The notes: generated by a model from the sequence alone, not told the origin. Shown: positions 34,811 through 43,305, counted from the first letter of the stretch. The stretch: 64,000 nucleotides of DNA from Actinomadura sp. K4S16 (GCF_008327685.1 NZ_BDDE01000012.1:434001-498000); one strand, 5' to 3'. Made by a program: numbers and translations.

Positions 34811-35248
34811 TCAGGAGGTGGTGAGGGTGGCCATGGCGCGGTCGGGCTCCCAGTGGGCGCGCAGGGAGGTGATCTTGCCCGCGTCGTCCACCGTGTAGAC
34901 GAGGACGCAGTCGATGGTCATCGTGGCGCCGTCCGGCGTCGTGGTCGTGATCGTCGCGACGTTGGCGCAGCAGGGGCCGTTGGCGAACGAGTCGGCGACG
35001 CGGAAGCGGAAGCCGGCGATCGTGGAGATGAAGGAGTTCCAGAAGTTGTCGATGCCGTCCGGGCCCCGGTGGCCGGCGCCCGCCGGGTCGAGGAAGGACG
35101 GGCCGACCGGGTCCTCGATGAGGGCGTCCGGGGCGAAGAGGGCCAGCCAGTCGGCCTTGCGGCCCTCGGCGACGGCGGTCATGGAGGCGCGGGCGGCGCG
35201 GCGGGCCGGGTGGTCCGCGTCGGGGGCGTCCCAGCTGATGGTGTCCAC
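34811..35248 (-). CDS. SnoaL/ketosteroid-isomerase-like NTF2-fold protein
   Basis: The protein of about 145 residues starts at GTG. It has NTF2-fold features: ASMTAVAEGRKADWLALFAPDALIEDP, FWNSFISTIAGFRFRV, and CVLVYTVDDAGKITSLRAHWEPD. Its Asp in the LIEDP turn corresponds to the general base of ketosteroid isomerases. A KstR-like site (35249-35262) abuts the start codon and the F420-dependent oxidoreductase is immediately upstream. A steroid-ring isomerisation role is thus suggested but not shown. Confidence 0.75.
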   Translation of the reverse strand: MDTISWDAPDADHPARRAARASMTAVAEGRKADWLALFAPDALIEDPVGPSFLDPAGAGHRGPDGIDNFWNSFISTIAGFRFRVADSFANGPCCANVATITTTTPDGATMTIDCVLVYTVDDAGKITSLRAHWEPDRAMATLTTS

Positions 35249-35262
35249 TGTAACGTGTTCTC
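35249..35262. promoter_or_regulatory. KstR-like half-perfect operator
   Basis: TGTAACGTGTTCTC matches the mycobacterial KstR consensus tnnAACnnGTTnnA at every fixed position except the last. It sits in the 23-nt gap between the F420 oxidoreductase and the SnoaL-like gene. Confidence 0.4.
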
Positions 35263-35271
35263 GTTTCGGGG

Positions 35272-36138
35272 TCAGGAGGCCGTCTTCGCGATGACGGCCT
35301 CGGCGAACCGTTCGAGGTGCTCGATCTTCTTGTCCAGCGGCTCGGTGTCGGGGCCCTTGGCGTAGGGCATCCGGAAGCCGACGATCACGTCGGTGACGCC
35401 CTTGTCCTCCAGCCGCTTCACCCCGTCGGGCGTGTAGGCGTCCATCGAGATGACGTGCACCTCGAAGGGGTCGCCGGCCTTGCCCTCCGCCTCGCGGATG
35501 CGGCCCAGCCTGGCGAGCAGGTCGTCGAGGTCGTCGCCGCCGGCGTGCATCCAGCCGTCCCCGCGCACCACGGCGCGGCGCAGCGCGGCCTCGCTGTGCC
35601 CGCCGACCAGGATGGGGAACGGCTGCGCCGGGCAGATCTTGAGCGCCGGGACGTCGAAGTGCTCGCCGTGGTACTCGAAGTACTCGCCGCCGCTCAGCCC
35701 CCGCACGATGTCGATGGCCTCGTCCATGCGCCTGCCCCGCCGCTCCCACGGGACGCCCATGACCTCGAAGTCCTCCCGCCACGGGCTGAGCCCGACGCCG
35801 AGGCCGAGCCGCCCGCCGGTCAGGCACGCGACCGAGGTCGCCTGCTTCGCCACCAGCACGGGCGGACGTACCGGCAGCTTGAGGACGAACGGCGTGAACC
35901 TCAGCCGTTCGGTCACCGCCCCCATGGCCGCGATCAGCGTGAACGTCTCGATGAACGGCTTGTCCTCCAGGAACCCCCGGTCGCCGTCGGGGGTGTACGG
36001 GTACACCGAGTCCGACTCCTTCGGATACACCAGCGAGTCGGCGACCGACATGCTCGTGTACCCGGCCGCCTCGGCGGCCCTGGCCAGCGGCAGGTAGTAC
36101 GACGGATCGGTCATGGCCTCGGCGTAGGTGAACCTCAT
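35272..36138 (-). CDS. LLM-class F420-dependent oxidoreductase
   Basis: The 288-residue protein has the luciferase-like TIM barrel of F420-dependent enzymes: LARAAEAAGYTSMSVADSLVYP, LRFTPFVLKLPVRPPVLVAKQATSVA, GRLGLGVGLSPWREDFEVMGVPWERRG, and PFPILVGGHSEAALRRAV. Related genes in mycobacteria lie in the KstR cholesterol regulon (Rv3520c type). A near-perfect KstR-like palindrome lies 12-25 nt upstream of its start. Its likely role is a redox step on a steroid or other lipid CoA intermediate. It is divergent from the Crp-family gene. Confidence 0.85.
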   Translation of the reverse strand: MRFTYAEAMTDPSYYLPLARAAEAAGYTSMSVADSLVYPKESDSVYPYTPDGDRGFLEDKPFIETFTLIAAMGAVTERLRFTPFVLKLPVRPPVLVAKQATSVACLTGGRLGLGVGLSPWREDFEVMGVPWERRGRRMDEAIDIVRGLSGGEYFEYHGEHFDVPALKICPAQPFPILVGGHSEAALRRAVVRGDGWMHAGGDDLDDLLARLGRIREAEGKAGDPFEVHVISMDAYTPDGVKRLEDKGVTDVIVGFRMPYAKGPDTEPLDKKIEHLERFAEAVIAKTAS

Positions 36139-36149
36139 GGCCGAAATAC

Positions 36150-36163
36150 TAGAACGTGTTCCA
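36150..36163. promoter_or_regulatory. KstR-like operator
   Basis: TAGAACGTGTTCCA matches tnnAACnnGTTnnA at all fixed positions. It lies between the F420-dependent oxidoreductase (12 nt away) and the divergent Crp-family gene. Confidence 0.55.
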
Positions 36164-36203
36164 CTTCGGTGCCAGGGGCGCCGGCGGGGAGCATCATGGG
36201 ACG

Positions 36204-36833
36204 GTGGGCATCTGGGAGTCGCTCGTCGCGGCCGGCGCGGAGCGGCGGTTCGCCGCGGGCGACGTCCTGCTCCGCCAGGGCGACCCCGCGACGCACGTCC
36301 TGCTCCTGACGCGGGGCCGGATCAAGGCGCTGCTGACCCTTCCGGACGGCGAGGTGCTCCTGCTCGCCGTCCGGGGGCCGGGCGAGATCCTCGGGGAGAT
36401 CGCCGTGCTCGGCGGCGACGACCGCTCCGCGACGGCCGTCGCGATGGATCCGTGCGTCACGCGCGTCCTGCCCGCGGACCGCTTCCGTTCCCTGCTGCGC
36501 TCGGCCGGGGCGGAGGAGGAGATGCTGCGGCGTGCGATGCGGCGCCTGCGCGAGGGGGAGGCTTGGCGCGCGGAGACGGCGGCCCTGTCCGCCGGTCCCC
36601 GTGTCATGCGGGCCCTCCTGCGCCTCGCCGTGCCGGCCGGGGACGGGCCGCCCGGTGTGGGGCTCGGCCAACTGGAGATCGGCCAGGCGGTCGGACTCTC
36701 CCGCAGCGTCGTCGCGGCCGAGCTGGCGCGGCTGCGCGACCTCGGCGTCGTCTCCACCGAGCGCGGCCGCACCGTCATCACCGATCTGCCCCGCCTCCGC
36801 GAGCTGGCCGCATCGGGCCGCGGTTCTGTCTGA
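36204..36833 (+). CDS. Crp/Fnr-family transcriptional regulator with an intact cyclic-nucleotide pocket
   Basis: From the GTG at 36204 the 209-residue protein has a cNMP-binding beta-roll (about 10-125) and a winged HTH (about 145-200; LEIGQAVGLSRSVVAAELARLRDLGVV). The phosphate-binding cassette reads G64-E65-I...R74-S75-A, matching the GE...RSA pattern of genuine cAMP/cGMP binders. No iron-sulfur Cys are present. GGGGAG lies about 12 nt upstream. It is followed, after 67 nt on the same strand, by a class III cyclase-like gene, so it may sense that protein's product. Confidence 0.85.
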   Translation: MGIWESLVAAGAERRFAAGDVLLRQGDPATHVLLLTRGRIKALLTLPDGEVLLLAVRGPGEILGEIAVLGGDDRSATAVAMDPCVTRVLPADRFRSLLRSAGAEEEMLRRAMRRLREGEAWRAETAALSAGPRVMRALLRLAVPAGDGPPGVGLGQLEIGQAVGLSRSVVAAELARLRDLGVVSTERGRTVITDLPRLRELAASGRGSV

Positions 36834-36900
36834 ATTCCGACAGTTCTTCCGGCGCTTCGGCTCCACAGTGGTTGCCGTCCGCATGAGTGGAGGGGGCCCT

Positions 36901-37659
36901 ATGGAGCAATACCGTGCTGTTCTCGTCGTGGACGCCGAGAAGTTCAGCGCGCATCGCGACGCCGACCTGCCGGACGTCCACCTGGAGATCCGGCGCGTGC
37001 TGGCCGCGGCCTGCGCCGAGAGCGGGCTCGGCCAGGCATGGGACGACGTCCGGTTCATGGAGAGCACGGGGGACGGGATCCTCGCCGTCCTGCCGCACGA
37101 GGCGGTGCCCGCGCTCATCGATCCGTTCCCCCGGCGCCTCCAGGACGCCCTGGCCGAGTGCGCCCCGAGGCTGCGCGCGCGGGGGATGCGGCTCCGCCTG
37201 CGCGCCGCCCTGCACGTCGGGCTCGTGGACGACGAGCGCCCCGACGCGCCCGGCATCTCCACCGCCGTCATCGACGCCTGCCGCCTGCTGGACGGGAAGC
37301 CGCTGCGGGCCGCGCTCGACGACAGCGACCCCGAGGTGACCTTCGCGGCCTTCCTGCTCTCGGCGGAGCTGTTCACCCCCTACGTCGCGGGCGGGCGGAG
37401 CGGCCTGCGCGAGAGCCAGTTCACCGAGGTCAGGGTCCAGGTGAAGCAGTTCGACCGGCCCGCCTACCTCTACGTGCCCGTCCCGTCCGAGGGGCGGCGG
37501 CCCGACCGGCGCGAGCGACCGCCGCAGGAGGCCGCCCCCTCCGCGCCCCCGGCCCCGTCCGGCGGGACGTCCGTCAACGGCGTCACGATCAACGGGGACG
37601 GCGCCCAGAACGCGATCGGGAACACCGTCGGCGGCGACTTCCGGCAGGAGCGCCGATGA
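36901..37659 (+). CDS. Class III nucleotide-cyclase-like protein with C-terminal Gly/Asn amyloid-type motif
   Basis: The 252-residue protein starts at ATG after a strong GGAGGGGG. Residues 5-195 resemble a class III cyclase homology domain. The two metal-binding aspartates fit D11 (VVDAEKFS) and D58 (STGDGILAV), and RLRAALHVGLV follows as the next core strand. A Pro-rich linker (about 198-225) leads to a C-terminal tail, VTINGDGAQNAIGNTVGG. Nearly the same motif begins the next protein, whose ATG overlaps this stop by 4 nt. It may make a cyclic nucleotide or serve as an effector recruited through the tail. I am confident of the fold only at a moderate level. Confidence 0.65.
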   Translation: MEQYRAVLVVDAEKFSAHRDADLPDVHLEIRRVLAAACAESGLGQAWDDVRFMESTGDGILAVLPHEAVPALIDPFPRRLQDALAECAPRLRARGMRLRLRAALHVGLVDDERPDAPGISTAVIDACRLLDGKPLRAALDDSDPEVTFAAFLLSAELFTPYVAGGRSGLRESQFTEVRVQVKQFDRPAYLYVPVPSEGRRPDRRERPPQEAAPSAPPAPSGGTSVNGVTINGDGAQNAIGNTVGGDFRQERR

Positions 37660-39830
37660 CGTCGATGGAGGACTTCACGATCAGCGGCGACGGGGCCCAG
37701 AACGTGATCGGCAACACGGTGTCCCGCGACCTGATCGTCCAGCAGCTCGTCGAGGTGCACAAGCGCCGGTCGATGATGCTGGGGGAGGCCGACGTGGACG
37801 AGCGCGTCGCCGGGTACGTGCGCGCCCGCAACCACGACCAGATCGTGACCGTCCTCGGGCGTCACCATGCGATCGGGCTGGCCGGCCCCCCGGGAGCCGG
37901 GGTGTCGACCACGGCGATCGCCGCGCTGCGGGAGCTCCGTCCGGGGATGCCCGTCCACCTGTTCTCTCCCGAGGAGGACGACGTGGAGGAGGGCCCGAGC
38001 GCGCAGCTCGGGTACTTGGTGCGCGGGACCGACGACGACGAGAAGCGGCTGTGGTCCTGCAAGGAGAGGATCGAGAGGGCCGGGGGCTTCCTGCTCGTCG
38101 TCGGGAACGAGACCGAGCTGCGCCGGTTCGCCGGCTTCCTGCCGATCGTCCAGGTGGAGCCGCCGCCCGCGGACCTCGTCTACCGGAGCCGGCTGCACCG
38201 GGCGGGCCTCGGCGGGACGCGCTGGCCCGCCTGGTCGCGCACCGCCGAACTGCTGCGGGGCGCCTTACCGGGGGACGCGCGCCGGCTCGCCGACCTCGTC
38301 ATCGAGATCGGCGAGGAGGGGGAGGTCGAGCGGGCCTACCGGGGCTGGAAGGACCAGCTGTGCGGCTGGTTCGCCGAGCACCCCGGGCTGCGGGACCAGA
38401 CCCTGCTGATCGCGGCCGCGGCGATCGGCCCGGCCGACGAGACCAGCGTGTACGGCGCCGCGATGTCGCTGGCGCGGCACCTCGAGATCAACGTCGAGGG
38501 CGGCGGGCTCGCCTGGTGCCCCTCCACCGGGCTGAGCGAGCTGCTCGGCGCCGACCGCGCGGACGACCGGATCGTGTTCCGCCGGCACGGCTACGCCTCC
38601 TCGGTCCTGCGGCACGTCTGCGACGACTACCCGCTGGTGCGGATGGACCTGCTGGAGTGGCTGTCGGCCCTGCCGAGCGACACCGTGCTGGCGCTCGACC
38701 CGGGACGCCGCCAGAAGCTCGTCGAGGTGTTCGCCGACCTCGCCGCCGAGAGCGGGGCGGCGGCGAAGATCGTCCAGGTGGCCGGGGGCTGGGCCTCCGA
38801 CGGGAAGGCCGACCTCGCCTACGTCGCGCTGGCGCGGACCTGCCTGGACCCGCTGGTCGGGGGCCGGGTGCGCAGGGGCCTCTACGAATGGGCCAACAAC
38901 CGGAACGCCCCGCAGACGTTGAAGCTGACGGTGGCGCGCGTGTGCCAGGTGGTCGGCGAGTCCTACGCGACGGTCGCCCTGACCCGCCTGAAGCATCTCG
39001 CGACCTACGGCAACGAGCAGGTGCGGGACGAGGTACTGGACGTGGTGCGGACCCTCGCGGAGGCGAACCGGCGGGAGGTCGTCCGCGCGGCCGCCGCGTG
39101 GTGCGGGTCGTCGGTGCCGCTGAGGGTGGAGGCCGACGCCGAGCGGCGCGCCCGGACGGGCCTGCGGGTCCTGCTCGACCTCCTGCCGGACGCGCCGGCG
39201 CGCGACACGTGGCTGTGGAACATCACGCTGGGCGCCGTCGACCGTCTGGCGCGCCAGGGGGGCGAGCGGCTCCGGGCGGCGGCGCTGGGCGCCGCGCGCG
39301 AACTGGCGGCGCACGACCGACGCGCGATGCTCGACCTGACGCTCGCCTGGGCGCGCAACGCCGACGGCAGCCCGCCCCGGGAGGCCGAGGTCCGCGCGCA
39401 ACTGGCGACGGCGCTGTTCCTGGATCTGGCGGCCGAACGCGACACCGCCGGCCTCGCCGCCGTGCTGACGGCGTCGGCGGCCGTTCCGGCCCAGGCGTGC
39501 GTGCCGCCGTGGTCGGTCGCCATGGCCGCCGAGCTGAGGACCGGGGCCGGGTTCGGCCGCTTTCCCGAGGTGGCCATGCTGTGGCTGGAGACGGCGGCGG
39601 CGCGTCCCGCCCTGCGGCCGGGGATCGTCTCCCTGTTCGCCATGGTGGCGGGCGGCGACCCGGCGCGGCGGACCCTCCTCACGGACCTCGTCCGCACCTG
39701 GGCGGGCACCCGGCGGGCGCGCCGGACCACCAAGGAGGACCTCCTGGTGCACCTGCTGCAGCCGGAGTGGCAGCGGCTCCTGTACAAGCTCTGGGTGAAG
39801 GCCCGGCGGGCGGTCGCGGGGGGCGGCTGA
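37656..39830 (+). CDS. STAND/NLR-like protein: N-terminal amyloid-type motif, degenerate P-loop region, helical repeats
   Basis: The 724-residue protein begins with EDFTISGDGAQNVIGNTV (residues 5-22), matching the tail of the upstream cyclase-like protein. An NTPase-like region follows with G77-PPGAGVST85, a Walker A loop in which the essential Lys is Val. FLLVVGN may be the Walker B strand. Residues from about 250 to the end are alpha-helical and HEAT-like (e.g. GRVRRGLYEWANNRN, YATVALTRLKHLA), ending in a basic tail. No enzymatic effector domain is evident, so it fits a receptor/scaffold that templates the partner's tail. CAGGAG precedes the ATG. Confidence 0.62.
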   Translation: MTSMEDFTISGDGAQNVIGNTVSRDLIVQQLVEVHKRRSMMLGEADVDERVAGYVRARNHDQIVTVLGRHHAIGLAGPPGAGVSTTAIAALRELRPGMPVHLFSPEEDDVEEGPSAQLGYLVRGTDDDEKRLWSCKERIERAGGFLLVVGNETELRRFAGFLPIVQVEPPPADLVYRSRLHRAGLGGTRWPAWSRTAELLRGALPGDARRLADLVIEIGEEGEVERAYRGWKDQLCGWFAEHPGLRDQTLLIAAAAIGPADETSVYGAAMSLARHLEINVEGGGLAWCPSTGLSELLGADRADDRIVFRRHGYASSVLRHVCDDYPLVRMDLLEWLSALPSDTVLALDPGRRQKLVEVFADLAAESGAAAKIVQVAGGWASDGKADLAYVALARTCLDPLVGGRVRRGLYEWANNRNAPQTLKLTVARVCQVVGESYATVALTRLKHLATYGNEQVRDEVLDVVRTLAEANRREVVRAAAAWCGSSVPLRVEADAERRARTGLRVLLDLLPDAPARDTWLWNITLGAVDRLARQGGERLRAAALGAARELAAHDRRAMLDLTLAWARNADGSPPREAEVRAQLATALFLDLAAERDTAGLAAVLTASAAVPAQACVPPWSVAMAAELRTGAGFGRFPEVAMLWLETAAARPALRPGIVSLFAMVAGGDPARRTLLTDLVRTWAGTRRARRTTKEDLLVHLLQPEWQRLLYKLWVKARRAVAGGG

Positions 39831-39832
39831 GC

Positions 39833-39922
39833 GGCGCCGTATCTCCGGGACGCCGTGCCGTTATATCCGGGACGCCGTGCCGTTATATCCGGGACGCCGC
39901 GCCGTTACCGTCCGGAAGCGCC
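39833..39922. repeat. 22-bp tandem repeat between the STAND-like gene and the SDR gene
   Basis: Two identical 22-bp units (39855-39876 and 39877-39898; GTGCCGTTATATCCGGGACGCC) are flanked by a diverged copy on each side, about four copies in all. They fill most of the 134-nt gap. The TTATATCC core is AT-rich. Confidence 0.8.
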
Positions 39923-39964
39923 GTGCCGTTTGCCGGGGGTTGCGGCGGGTGGTTCGGTGGAGGG

Positions 39965-40834
39965 ATGGAGCGCAAGATCGCGATTGTCACCGGCGGGACG
40001 TCCGGGATCGGGAAGGAGATCGCGCGGGGCCTGGCGCGGGCGGGGCTCCTGGTGGGGATCGTCTGCCGGAACGAGCTGCGCGCCGCCGCGGCGGTGGAGG
40101 AGCTGACGAAGGACGTCCCGGACGCGCGGATCGAGACGTTCCTGGGGGACCTGTCGGTGCAGATGGACGTCCGGCGGGTCGCGGCGTCGCTGGAGGAGCG
40201 GTTCGACCGGCTGCACGTCCTGGTCGACAACGCGGGCGTGTACCTGCTGCGGGCCAAGGTCAGCGCGGACGGGTACGACCGCGTGGTCGCGACCAACCAT
40301 CTGGGGCCCTTCCTGCTGACGAACCTGCTGCTGGGGCTGCTGGAGAAGGGCGCGCCGTCGCGGGTGGTCGTCGTGGCGTCCGAGGCGCACCGGTTCGCGG
40401 ACCGGCTCGACGTCGAGCGGATGGCCGAGCCCCGGTCGTACGGCCCGGCCGGGGCGCTGCGGGTGTACGGCCGGTCCAAGCTCCTCAACATCATGTTCGC
40501 GCAGGAGCTGGCCAGGCGGATGGAGGGCAGCGGCGTCACGGCGAACGCGGTCTGCCCGGGGCTCACCGCGACGAGCCTGGGCAGGGACGTCCGCGGGACC
40601 GAGCGCGTCATGGGCCTGTTCTCGCGCACTCCGGTGCTGCGGACGCCGGAGCAGGGGGCCCGGATGGCGCTGCGGCTCGCGCTGGACGAGGAGTTCGAGG
40701 GCCGCAGCGGCGGCTACTACAGCTCGACGCCGGGCGCCGGGATGCTGCCGACGGTGGGGGCGTTGAAGGATCCGCAACTCAGACGTGCGGTTTGGGACCG
40801 TTCGGCCCGCCTTGTGGGGCTGCCAGCCCTATAG
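39965..40834 (+). CDS. Short-chain dehydrogenase/reductase (retinol-dehydrogenase-like)
   Basis: The 289-residue protein has the classical SDR motifs: TGGTSGIG for NAD(P), LVDNAGVY (NNAG variant), VVVASEAH with the catalytic Ser, and Y-GRS-K as YxxxK. The C-terminus GGYYSS matches retinol-dehydrogenase-like bacterial SDRs. There is no clear operon partner. The substrate is unknown; lipid or steroid alcohols are possible given the regional theme. Confidence 0.9.
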   Translation: MERKIAIVTGGTSGIGKEIARGLARAGLLVGIVCRNELRAAAAVEELTKDVPDARIETFLGDLSVQMDVRRVAASLEERFDRLHVLVDNAGVYLLRAKVSADGYDRVVATNHLGPFLLTNLLLGLLEKGAPSRVVVVASEAHRFADRLDVERMAEPRSYGPAGALRVYGRSKLLNIMFAQELARRMEGSGVTANAVCPGLTATSLGRDVRGTERVMGLFSRTPVLRTPEQGARMALRLALDEEFEGRSGGYYSSTPGAGMLPTVGALKDPQLRRAVWDRSARLVGLPAL

Positions 40835-40845
40835 GGTCAGGCTGC

Positions 40846-41829
40846 GTGAGCCAACCGCACGGACCGCCGGACCGGCCCGGCGCATGGAACGGTCCCCAGC
40901 CGCCCCCTCCAGCCCGGCCGACCCCGCCACCGCGGCCGGTCCCGCCGCAGCAGCCCGGCCGGCCGCCGGCCCCGCAGCCCGGAGCCGCGCGGCCGGGAGG
41001 CCCGCAGCCGGACCCGCGCTCGCCCGAGCCCCGGCAGGGGCCGCGCCCGTCCGCGTTCAAGGACCTCTTCAACGGCGTGGGGTACCTGCTGCGCGGCATC
41101 GGATGGGCGGCGCGGCACCCGGCCCAGTGGCTGTTCGGGCTGATCCCCGCGCTGATCGTCCTGGCGGTGTACGTCGCGGCGCTGGTCTTCCTGGCGTACC
41201 GGCTCGACGACCTGGCCGGATGGGTGACGGGGTTCGCCGACGGCTGGCCGGACGCGGCGCGGACGTCGGCGCGGGTCGTCGCCGGGCTCGCCCTGTACGG
41301 GTCGGCGCTGTTCCTCGCCGTCATCACGTTCACGGCGGTGACGCTGCTGGTGGGCGACCCGTTCTACGAGGCCATCGCGGTCCGGGTGGAGGAGTCGCAG
41401 GGCGGCGCGCCGCCGGAGCCGGACGTCCCGCTGCTGGTCCAGATCGGGCGGGCGGTCAAGGACACGCTGATCCTCGGCGCCGTGGCGCTGGTGTTCGCGG
41501 TCGTGTTCTTCGCCTGCGGGTTCCTGCCGGTGGTGGGGCAGACGGTCGTGCCGGTGGTCGCGGCGCTGGTGTCGGGCTACTTCCTCGCGGGCGAGCTCAC
41601 GTCGATCGCGCTGGAGCGGCGCGGGCTGCGGCGCCGGGAGCGGTTCGCGCGGCTGAAGGCGGACCGCCTGCTCGTCGTCGGGTTCGGCGCGGCGACCTTT
41701 GTGGTGTTTCTCATTCCGCTGGGCGCGGTGCTGGCGATGCCGGGCGCGGTGGCGGGCGCGACGCTGCTGGCCCGGGAGCGCCTCGCCGGCGAGCCGCCGG
41801 CCGAGGCGTCCCTGACCAGCGCGCACTGA
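40846..41829 (+). CDS. EI24/CysZ-like membrane protein with proline-rich N-terminus
   Basis: The 327-residue protein has about 65 N-terminal residues made almost entirely of Pro, Gly, Ala and Gln, then an EI24-domain core starting AFKDLFNGVGYLLRGIGWAARHP with four to six hydrophobic segments. GDPFYEAIAVRVEE and RERFARLKADRLLVVGFG are typical EI24 features. CysZ, the characterised bacterial member, moves sulfate. The actinobacterial forms have no proven substrate. The GTG start lies 11 nt after the SDR stop, so co-transcription is likely. Confidence 0.82.
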   Translation: MSQPHGPPDRPGAWNGPQPPPPARPTPPPRPVPPQQPGRPPAPQPGAARPGGPQPDPRSPEPRQGPRPSAFKDLFNGVGYLLRGIGWAARHPAQWLFGLIPALIVLAVYVAALVFLAYRLDDLAGWVTGFADGWPDAARTSARVVAGLALYGSALFLAVITFTAVTLLVGDPFYEAIAVRVEESQGGAPPEPDVPLLVQIGRAVKDTLILGAVALVFAVVFFACGFLPVVGQTVVPVVAALVSGYFLAGELTSIALERRGLRRRERFARLKADRLLVVGFGAATFVVFLIPLGAVLAMPGAVAGATLLARERLAGEPPAEASLTSAH

Positions 41830-41979
41830 GGCCCCCGCCGTCCTCGCCGCGAATGGCCCTGCGTCCGAAAGGCCCGTACCGAGGCGGCGGGAAACCAACA
41901 CTGAGGCGATAAGAAGATGTGTCCTGAGCGTGATTACCGGCCGGAACGCCATGGGTGATCTTCGCGTAACGTGTGCCGC

Positions 41980-43305
41980 ATGTCCGATCAGGGGGAGCGC
42001 AACGTGCGCTGGACCGAAATGAGCGAGGGCGAGCCGCGGGACGGCGCGGACGGCGCGACGGGGCCGCAGGCGGCCTTCTCCGAGCCGAAGGTGCCGGAGG
42101 TGCCGGTGCCCCCGCCGACGGGGCGCACCGAGTTCTCCGCGCCCGGCGAGGGCGCCGGGACGCACGACGTCTGGGGCAAGGTCGAGACCGGACGGCCGGA
42201 GGCGCTGGGCGAGGAGGCCGCGCCGGCCGAGGAGGCCGCGCCGGCCGAGGAGGCCGCGCCCGCCGAGCAGGCGGCGCCCGGCGACGAGGCCGCCGCCGAG
42301 GACGTGAAGGTCGCCCCCGTGACCGAGGAGGCGCCCCAGTGGGAGGGCTCGCTCTTCGACGAGGGCGCCGGTGACGACGGCGAGGGCGACGACCGGTACG
42401 TGCCGGCCGTCCCGACCGGGTCCGGGCAGCCGGCGAAGCCCGGCAAGCCGAGCAGCGGCAACTGGCAGATGCCCGACTGGATGGCGGACGAGAGCGCGGC
42501 CGACGCCAAGCTCGGCGGCTCGCCGAAGCCGCGGCGCGACGCCCTCGACGAGGGCGGCGGCCGCTCCCGGCTCGTGCTGTTCGGCGGGATCGGACTGCTG
42601 GTGGTCGCGCTGCTCGCGGCCGGCGGCGTGTACTTCATGAAGAACGGCGACGACGAGCCGGCCGACACGTCCGAGACGTCCGGCAACGCCGACCGGCGGG
42701 CCGCGGCGGAGCAGTCCGAGGCGGCGCAGGTGGAGATGCCGCCGGACAAGCCGCTCGCGACGTTCCGCGGCAAGCCGAGCCGGATGCTCGGGCGGGTCAA
42801 CGACGTCCACTCCGGGCTGTCGTATCCGCGGCTCGCGGCCCCCTGGCAGGTGCCCACCAAGAAGAACAAGCTGGGCACGCCGGGCTGGTCGGGGCAGCAG
42901 GTCCTGGTGACGGAGCGGCAGGCGGAACGGCTCTGGTACGGGCAGTTCCTCACCGGCACGCTGATCCCCACCCTGCAGAGCGCCTACCAGGGGCCCGACA
43001 GCGTGAAGAACGTGGCCGGGCTGGCCGCCAAGGGTTACGAGGCGCAGTACTACGCGTTCCCGCACAAGTCGGCGCCCCTGGCGTCGCAGGCCCTGAACAT
43101 CGACGGGCACAAGGGCTGGCTGGTCGCCTCCTACCTCACCTACAAGCGGGCCGGGGTGCGCGCGACCGGCGAGATCGTCGCCATGGCGGTGGTCGACACC
43201 GGCCGCAAGTCGCCCGCGGTCGTGTTCGCGTCGATGCCGAACACGCACCGCCAGCGGTGGCCCGACATCAACGAGTTCCTCGGCCAGCTCAAGATCGCCG
43301 CCTGA
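41980..43305 (+). CDS. Single-pass membrane protein with acidic repeat N-terminus, function unknown
   Basis: The 441-residue protein has a long acidic Ala/Glu/Pro-rich cytoplasmic part with four 6-residue repeats (EEAAPA type). One transmembrane helix follows (about 195-215; LVLFGGIGLLVVALLAAGGVYF), then an extracytoplasmic domain of about 220 residues beginning after a Ser/Thr-rich linker and including GRVNDVHSGLSYPRLAAPWQVP. That outer domain is common to actinobacterial hypothetical proteins, and I know no function for it. The ATG at 41980 lacks a clear ribosome binding site. It stands alone between the EI24-like and acyl-CoA dehydrogenase genes. Confidence 0.72.
   Translation: MSDQGERNVRWTEMSEGEPRDGADGATGPQAAFSEPKVPEVPVPPPTGRTEFSAPGEGAGTHDVWGKVETGRPEALGEEAAPAEEAAPAEEAAPAEQAAPGDEAAAEDVKVAPVTEEAPQWEGSLFDEGAGDDGEGDDRYVPAVPTGSGQPAKPGKPSSGNWQMPDWMADESAADAKLGGSPKPRRDALDEGGGRSRLVLFGGIGLLVVALLAAGGVYFMKNGDDEPADTSETSGNADRRAAAEQSEAAQVEMPPDKPLATFRGKPSRMLGRVNDVHSGLSYPRLAAPWQVPTKKNKLGTPGWSGQQVLVTERQAERLWYGQFLTGTLIPTLQSAYQGPDSVKNVAGLAAKGYEAQYYAFPHKSAPLASQALNIDGHKGWLVASYLTYKRAGVRATGEIVAMAVVDTGRKSPAVVFASMPNTHRQRWPDINEFLGQLKIAA
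42211..42282 (+). repeat. Four 18-nt in-frame repeats
   Basis: GAGGAGGCCGCGCCGGCC and three close variants run in tandem and encode EEAAPA units of the acidic membrane protein. The repeat is in frame, so copy-number change would not break the gene. Confidence 0.85.

Noticed and set aside
39833..39922. CRISPR-like array
   Set aside because: The units abut with no spacers, so it is a plain tandem repeat.
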